Source: Gnetum montanum | Lineage: Eukaryota; Streptophyta; Gnetopsida; Gnetales; Gnetaceae | Direction: 5' to 3' | Length of the DNA: 64,000 bases | Assembly (NCBI GenBank): GCA_015680685.1 | Contig: MNCI01019108.1 | Span: forward strand, 308,784 to 372,783 | In this document: positions 58,085 to 64,000 of the stretch, in pieces | How positions within the stretch are numbered: the first letter of the stretch is position 1 | How the letters are laid out: each line of letters starts with the position of its first letter | Translations under genes and position numbers: made by a program | Notes under the pieces: model-generated | Databases searched by the model: none | Seen by the model: only the letters and a program-made list of their open reading frames with translations | Told to the model about the DNA's origin: nothing

Positions 58085-58897
58085 TGATGAGTGGTGAGAT
58101 ACCCCTACACTTAACCATACGAATTCGAGTGTTACACACATCATCTGGTCGAACTCCGCAGATGGACTAGTTATGGCATCTAGATAGTTAGCCTTAGGTC
58201 GCAGTTCGTTGTCTTCCCACCTGGACTAGTATTAGCTTTGTCACATATGGTTTAGTCCAGAGTGAGGTGTATGATGGGTTTCTAACCTAATGCTACTCCT
58301 GAAAGCAATGGAAAGTAATATTAACTAATCTAGGAGAGAGAGGGTAAGAGAATCTAACTAGCCTAAGTGCGATGAGCATCCGTTCCTTGATTATTCGTAC
58401 ACATCTTGGACTTCATGCACGACTACCACTGAGATTACCAAACGCAGATCCTAGGTATGCTACTGGGTTACCAAGTAGTCACACTTAAATGCTCGTAATC
58501 AAGTCGTACTCATTCTGTGTTTTAACATGAGATAAGGGTGAGAAGATATTAACTAGGAAAGCAGTAAATAATAATTAATTAAATAATTAAGCTAAGTGAA
58601 TGCTGCAATGATGAAGTAATCTCAATCTTTATTTCTGTTCATGTGCGTGTCCAAGTACGTCACACTCAAATAAAGGATGCCATAAAATTACAATCACCAC
58701 ATTGTGGGCATACACTGGGAAATAATTCTAACTCTAAGAAGGAAAAACTACAAGAGTTTAGCTAAGGGACTAAGAACTAGATGCCTAAACTCATCTGTCT
58801 ACCTCTTATTTATAGATGAGGAGACAGGTCGCGATATCGCGTATGCGATATCACAACTGGGCATACGATATCGCGTATGCACGATGACGACTCATCA
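58085..58897 (-). repeat. 3' LTR of element D
   Basis: TGATGAG...CTCATCA. TATAAATA on the minus strand lies at about 58,808-58,815. U3 holds three close cgatatcgcgtatg-type palindromic words (58,830-58,880). Confidence 0.85.
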
Positions 58898-58915
58898 TAC
58901 CCCCACAACTGAATG
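58898..58915 (-). other. Polypurine tract of element D
   Basis: The minus strand reads cagttgtgggggta before the LTR, identical to the tract of element B. Confidence 0.7.
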
Positions 58916-60303
58916 AAAACTCGTCCTCAAGTTACAGTGATTACACAATGGATAGGTATGGGATTATTAGATGGGAACATGGGATTATTTCGCAGTGTGG
59001 AATGAAAACAAAACAAAGACACAACACATAGAATGTTCTACATCTACAAAAATTTTGTAACTCATGTAGTTCCTAGTGGCGGTGGCTTCTCCATTGGCGC
59101 TTTCCCTTTATCTTGTGCTCCAGGCTTTGAGGCTTGATGGTGTTGAAGTATGGCCTGGAGCTTCTCCTCTTGGGTTCGAGGGTCTTGTACCATCCATGCT
59201 AATGTTCCAACGTTTGACGGAGTCGGCACTTCCCATGGACAGGGTAGTTGCGGAAACATTTGGTTGGCCTTGACATACCAAGCCACGAACACCTGTCGTT
59301 CCTTTTCATAGGCTCTGGCTTTATCCTTGTGCTCATGAAAGTCTGCTAGCCATCGAGCCAAATCTATTGTGACACCTTTCTGTCCTTGGTAGTTGGCTTT
59401 TACCACCTCGAGTTCAAAATTTGCAACTTCTAGTTTTTCCAACAACTTCTTACGCTTTGCAAATTCTGCTTCATATTTGATGTGGGTGGTTGCTACCTGT
59501 TGCTCGAGCTCTGTCCTCGGGCACCCTGCTGTTAACATGGCAAAGTTGGCATACCTCAGATTTTCCAACTCCATGTACTCTGTCAGATCTTGAATCTACA
59601 GGTCCCGGCTCTTAACTTCTGCTTGGTGGACGAAAGCATATGTGTCCAATATGGCCCGCCAGTCAGTGTGTTGAGCACTAATAGCGTTGATATGGGCCTT
59701 GGCCATATGGATTTTCTTCTCAAGGATTTGTTTATACATCCCCACCTGATCGCGGAAGTGCTCCTTCAGCTTCTCATGTCGTTTAGCCTCATTTTTCCAC
59801 GTGCTTATCTCAATAGCTGACTATTGACGAATGGCGCATACCTCCTCCATCAAGAGGGTTCAATTCTCTCTAGCTAAACGGCTTACGTCTCGGTTGACTT
59901 GGATGAATTGTTCTCGCAATTGATGGAAGTGTTCCTCGAGAACGTTCTTTTTCTTTTCCACAGTGATCAACCGAAGGTTGTCTGCAACGAGTTGTTTTTT
60001 TTCTTATTCTAAGGCATTGAGTGCTTTAAGATGCGCATGAGTTTGCGTCTATGCTGCAGAGGCATCCCAAATAGCCTTCTCTTTTTCATCAGCCACCCTT
60101 TTATTCTCTACTATTAACTTGGTTAGTTGCTCAATTCTAAAATTATCTAGCTGGTTTGCGGGGACAAATTGCAGAGGGTCCCACTACGCTGCTTGTAAGG
60201 CCACGAGCTACTCTTGTAGTTTCTGCACTTCAACTTCAGCATGTTCAACCCTCACTTATGTTAAGACCATCTTCCCCTTTGTGGAAATGAGGTCTGACTG
60301 AAT

Positions 60304-62087
60304 TGTTGTAACATTCTGAGGGATGTCTGTACCGTCCGAAATCATTGGTGCAAGGCTGGAATGAAACAAACACCGAGAGATCTACAGACAGGCATAGAAG
60401 ACTCTACTTTCGCTTGAGGGCGAGCTAGAACTGACGAAGGTAGAGTACCTTGGGTGGTCCACACACGGATCAGACAAGGATTTCCCCAAACATATGCCAA
60501 TGTGCAATACGTTGGGTTATGTGTAAACAGTGTAATAAACATAGACCAGAACGTAAATGTGCAGGAATATAAATAAAGAGGTAAGCAAGAATGAATGAAA
60601 ACTGTAACAAATCTTGATCAGAAATGAAGCAATTTTATTGCAAAAATGAAGATTACAGTGCATCGGTCTGAATGGAGTTGTGGATCTGACACAAGGTGGA
60701 CAAAAGAGCCCCGGTGAATGTGGAGGGATGATGGTATGCTGGTTTGGACTGCAGGCACAGCGTGAAGGTTGTATGGTCAGCGTGCAGGGTAGAAGTCCAA
60801 CGTGCAAGGTTGGTGTTCCCAATCATCTCCAAATGTGATCTTTTTTTTTCTCCACTTCTGGTGGAAAATTGGGGTTTTTATAGGTTTTAGGGCGTGAAAC
60901 TCGGATCTGGAGTGATATGAGTGGCCGTTGGTGAGAAAATTTTAGGTCGAATGACATGTGGCTGCGTTGCCCGAGTACAAAAAATATTACAACTGTACAG
61001 CATGCTGCATGCCAACGTGTACACGCTAGGTGTGTGAACCCAGCGTACAGACTTGACCAACATAAAAGAATTAAACTTTACAAATGAACATTACTGTTAC
61101 AACAGAAAATCTTGAACTTGGCCCTTGGATTTGAGCTCTGGTGTCATGAGAATGCTGCATGTAGATTTTCAGCTCATTTGGACTTGATCTAACATGGTTT
61201 TGGAAGGCTTCAAGTGGCGTACACTGTGCTGTGCACTGGGTGTGCACGTTGGGCATGCAGATCAGTCTGCAGGTTGGCTGAATCATCTGATTGACCTCGC
61301 TTTTGGTGGTGCACACTAGGCGTGCACGCTGGGTATGCAGAGTATGTATGCTCAGTGTATAGGTCATGGAAGTGCATCATTTTGAGGTTAAACCTTCATT
61401 TTTGGGAGCCTGGGATGATGCCTGACAATTTCCTTGCCTCTGAGAGTCGATTGTAGATGGAGATCTTATTCTGGGGTGCCTATTTTGAGAGATCCTTGAT
61501 GGTGCAAGCTGGGTATGCAGAGTATGTATGCTTAGCGTATAGGTCATGGAAGTGCATCATTTCGAGGTTGAATCTTCATTTTTGGGAGCCTGGGATGGTG
61601 CCTAACAATTGCCTTACCTTTGGGAGTCGATTTTAGGTGAAAATCTTGCTCTTTGGTGCCTATTTTGGGCCATTTTTGGTGGTGTATGTTGGGCTGTACA
61701 CTGGTTAGTGTACACCAAAATGAACCCAGCGTACACACATGTAAATGCCTCATTTCAAGGCCCAAAATTTGATTTTTAGGAGGCTAAGAGCTACTGGGGA
61801 CCTTGGTGAAGGTCTTGGGGGGTCCAGATGCTCAATTCTAGCATGTTTTGGCTCATTTTTTAGGCCCAAAAGTTGTTGCACGCTGAGCTGCACGCTGGGC
61901 GTGCAGGCCTGTGTGCAAGAAGTATACTTAGTCAAAACTACGTGTTTTGAGTTTGAAACTTGCAATTCTTGTTGCTAGATGTTGATGTAGTCTCCAATGG
62001 ATCTCAAGGAACTTTTACTTGCTTGATTCGACTCCGTTTGATGTTGTTTGTGAAGTTCGCAAGTTTCGGTCATGCTGGGAAGCATCA
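60304..62087 (-). repeat. Solo LTR with internal tandem repeats, inside ORF X of element D
   Basis: It starts TGTTGTAACATTC and ends GCATCA, flanked by tgaat (60,299-60,303) and tgact (62,088-62,092), 4 of 5 identical. The ORF X coding sequence continues on both sides. A minus-strand TATA (tataaaaa, 60,875-60,882) precedes a transcribed part to the left. The right half (U3) is built of degenerate ~190-bp repeats. It is unrelated in sequence to the TGATGA LTRs. Confidence 0.7.
61218..61960. repeat. ~190-bp degenerate tandem repeats in the solo LTR
   Basis: Units start near 61,312, 61,500, 61,682 and 61,878 with words such as gctgggtatgcagagtatg and gtcatggaagtgcatcattt. The first two full units are very similar and the later ones diverged. 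Each unit opens with gtgcacgctgggYgtgcag-like palindromic words. Confidence 0.75.
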
Positions 62088-63669
62088 TGACTTAGCTTGA
62101 TTCTTGTCCAAAAGTGTTAGGTCCAAATTTTTGTGGTGTTTCAATGTCAAACAAGGACGTCATTACTTGCCCTATTTGGAGCAATCGATCAAGCACATCC
62201 TCATGTTCTGCAAGAGTCATTGAGGTTCTGGCCAAAGTTTGAGCATCCCGTGGTCCTGTGAAATCTACCGATGGCACAATAGGTACACTGAAGGATTCTT
62301 TGATGTGGTCCGCGACCACTTCTGCAGCTCCTACGGCATTCTGATATTGCATGACCACCACGGTGGCCCCTTCAACAGTTTCTAATTGCACCTGGAAAGA
62401 CACCATGTTTCCTAAGATCTGTTGTGACCATCTACTTTCCCTGCCTCCTATGTGAATAGATACTTCCCTCCTTATGCGATCCAACGAAACAGTAGGCTGA
62501 ATGGCATCATCGATGATGCAGAAGAGGTTTGCGTCATCATGGCTTCCCCAACTAACCATCTCAGCGATGGCCCTAAGATGGCTCATCGACGATCTGTAGT
62601 CTTGCAGCGGCTATTGATCCTTGCCTATGCTAGGCTCTGCTTCTTGTTGTTGGCTGGGACCTGTGCTTGGAGGTTGGTTGGGTCCTGCAAGTTGAGTTGT
62701 AGTTGGTCCAACCATCTATTCTTCTTCTTGTTCTGGTATTAGCTCTTTGCCAGTGCTTTTCCTTGGGGCTGGTGCCTTTAGCAATTCAGCATATGAAGTA
62801 GTTTGGGCTTTTCAGAGGACATCATTGGTGTATCTCCGAATACCAACACATCAAAAAAGATTTCTGATAAGACAAGAGAAAGGCAGCACCATTTTCCCTA
62901 TCTTCTGTTCCTCGAACCGCCTCAGGATCTCTGTTAAATATAGATGGGGCAGGTTAGTGTTAACCTTTCCCATCAGCACTGCACATCCTCTACCCGCATA
63001 CATTAATATTCTTTTCAAGCCCTTTGTGGGGAAGAGGTGATATGTTCCAATTTTGAAGTAAATCCTCTCTTCCATCGTCAACTCACCAAATGTTTTATCT
63101 CTGCCATAAGCCTTCTTCAACCAATCCTTTCGCACATCAGGGTCTGAACGGGTGGATAACTGAGCAACTTTGGGCCCTATATTTGGAAGGTTTAACACTT
63201 CTGAAATGGCCTGCATGGAGAAGTCAACTATCACACCACAAATATTGACAGCGGTGCCTTGCTCTCTATTGTGCCAAAATTGGTACATCTCTCGTAGGTA
63301 CCAGGCACGGCTTGTAGAGAGGATAGGCCATAATGGAGATCCCTTGAGGTGATCCCTAATGACCTCAGGAGCGAACTCTGCAAATGATTCAAAGTTCAAT
63401 TCCACAATCACCACAGCGAATGTGGACTTCCCGTGGATGGCCTGAACACAATCTTGGGGCAATGTGAGTTGTTGTCCCTATTTAGGTGCTGCAACAGCAC
63501 CTCCTTCTACCTACCCAGACCATACAGTAGGAGGATCTTCTTGATGAATGCTAAATAATTGTTCCTTCTATTCTTCATGTTGTCCAGTAGGACCTTGTCT
63601 TCCACCTCTCCGAGATCGTTTTTTTCCACCTTGAGAAGGACCTTCTTGTTGTCCACGTTTCGAGGCCAT

Positions 63670-64000
63670 CTACAATCATACAGGGCTAAGCGTTAGTAAG
63701 GTTGTTTTTAAAGTTAATTTATACCTTACTACTTACCTTAATTAATGATCTTATGTTATCATGTGTGATATCACCCGAAAAATTGTAATAATGAGCCCTG
63801 TGACTTAGGTGGTTTTTTCAATTTTAGTTTCCCGGTATACCTAGGGATTAAATGATTTTCAGGCACAATTATTCTAAGTGTTATAGTTAATTACCCTAAA
63901 TGATGTCCTTTGGGCGATGATAAATTCCAAAAAATTTAGGCACTTTTCAGAAGATTTCCCTCCCCCACGACTAAGCTGAACACTCCGGGTTCAAGTAGGT
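63670..64000 (-). other. Element D region upstream of ORF X
   Basis: Non-coding. At about 63,959-63,976 the minus strand has cttagtcgtgggggaggga, an internal G-rich tract like the PPT and like element A near 26,180. Confidence 0.5.

Larger units (their letters stand above)
59062..63669 (-). pseudogene. ORF X of element D: Transposase_32-like domain and long coiled coil
   Basis: Minus ATG at 63,669 (MASKRGQQEGPSQGGKKRSR) opens a basic leader. A TAG follows (about 63,570), then a 203-codon open stretch (63,462-62,851). It carries VVIVELNFESFAEFAPEVIR, WYLREMYQFWHN, NICGVIVDFSMQAISEVLNL, ERIYFKIGTYHLFPTKGLKR and NTNLPHLYLTEILRRFEE. The F-Y/W-x-N ... G-V-x-V-D-F-S-x-x-A-I-x-x-x-L-x-L-P and V-N-L-P blocks fit the plant Transposase_32 family. 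A helical segment (62,586-62,092), then after the solo LTR a long coiled coil (60,290-59,250) and a KAPMEKPPPLG tail, complete about 940 codons. Role unknown; the coiled coil suggests self-association. Several TAG/TAA/TGA breaks. Confidence 0.7.
58085..64000 (-). mobile_element. Ty3/gypsy element D (3' part, runs off the window)
   Basis: The 3' LTR (58,085-58,897), PPT and sense-orientation ORF X (63,669-59,062) are present. Polymerase and gag would lie beyond 64,000. The order matches element B. A solo LTR of another family (60,304-62,087) interrupts ORF X. It is inserted in the subtilase pseudogene. Confidence 0.85.

Noticed and set aside
61071-61367. 98-codon open frame on the minus strand in the solo LTR
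   Set aside because: It lies in tandem-repeated U3 sequence and follows repeat periodicity, not a protein.
61218-61960. CRISPR-like repeat array
   Set aside because: The units are ~190 bp, degenerate, without spacers, and lie in a plant LTR.

Overview
This window looks like gene-poor, repeat-dominated nuclear DNA of a seed plant with a large genome. The evidence is plant-type Ty3/gypsy elements primed by a tRNA-Asp-like site, plant L1-type LINEs with a DUF4283 plus zinc-knuckle ORF1, a peroxisomal acyl-CoA thioesterase, a subtilase remnant and a proline/glutamine-rich AT-hook protein. The depth of old, decayed and nested elements would fit a gymnosperm such as a conifer. That is an inference and no species is assigned.

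Layout. (1) 1-206 is the end of a LINE on the minus strand that encodes an intact DnaJ-like segment with HPD. (2) 764-31,240 is one four-level nest. Element B is a minus-strand Ty3/gypsy element with gag, protease, RT-RNase H, integrase and an extra downstream ORF ('ORF X'). LINE copy 2 (minus) sits in B. Element A (18,455-30,468, minus, gag only) sits in LINE copy 2 at the start of its ORF2. LINE copy 3 (19,480-25,343, plus, GC-rich, nearly full length) sits in A with a 15-bp target duplication. (3) 33,379-33,982 holds the last four exons of an acyl-CoA thioesterase (TesB/ACH2-like) ending in the peroxisomal signal SKL. Its 5' exons are not in the window, so the nest may lie in an intron. (4) 34,980-48,030 is a second LINE lineage ('LINE D', plus), split by element C (37,142-43,654, plus, gag only, perfect TSD gttaa). 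(5) 48,050-53,420 is AT-rich with no gene recognised. (6) 53,423-54,235 is a truncated solo LTR. (7) 55,243-56,565 is an intact 440-codon AT-hook gene with a TATA box. (8) 57,276-58,084 is a subtilase pseudogene cut by element D (58,085 to beyond the window), which carries ORF X interrupted by a solo LTR with ~190-bp tandem repeats.

Main observations. The GC-rich LINE family carries extra coding material after the usual endonuclease-RT-zf-RVT polyprotein: a domain resembling the plant 'Transposase_32' family, a charged coiled coil, and a DnaJ (J) domain. Three copies in the window share the J segment, and one keeps HPD and an open frame to the window edge. ORF X of the neighbouring Ty3/gypsy elements has the same order of Transposase_32-like domain then coiled coil, so two unrelated retrotransposon classes appear to share an accessory module. 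The LINE's frame is broken mostly by TAG codons, as expected if methylated CAG (CHG) sites decay. All alignments were made by eye and no database search or computation was run.
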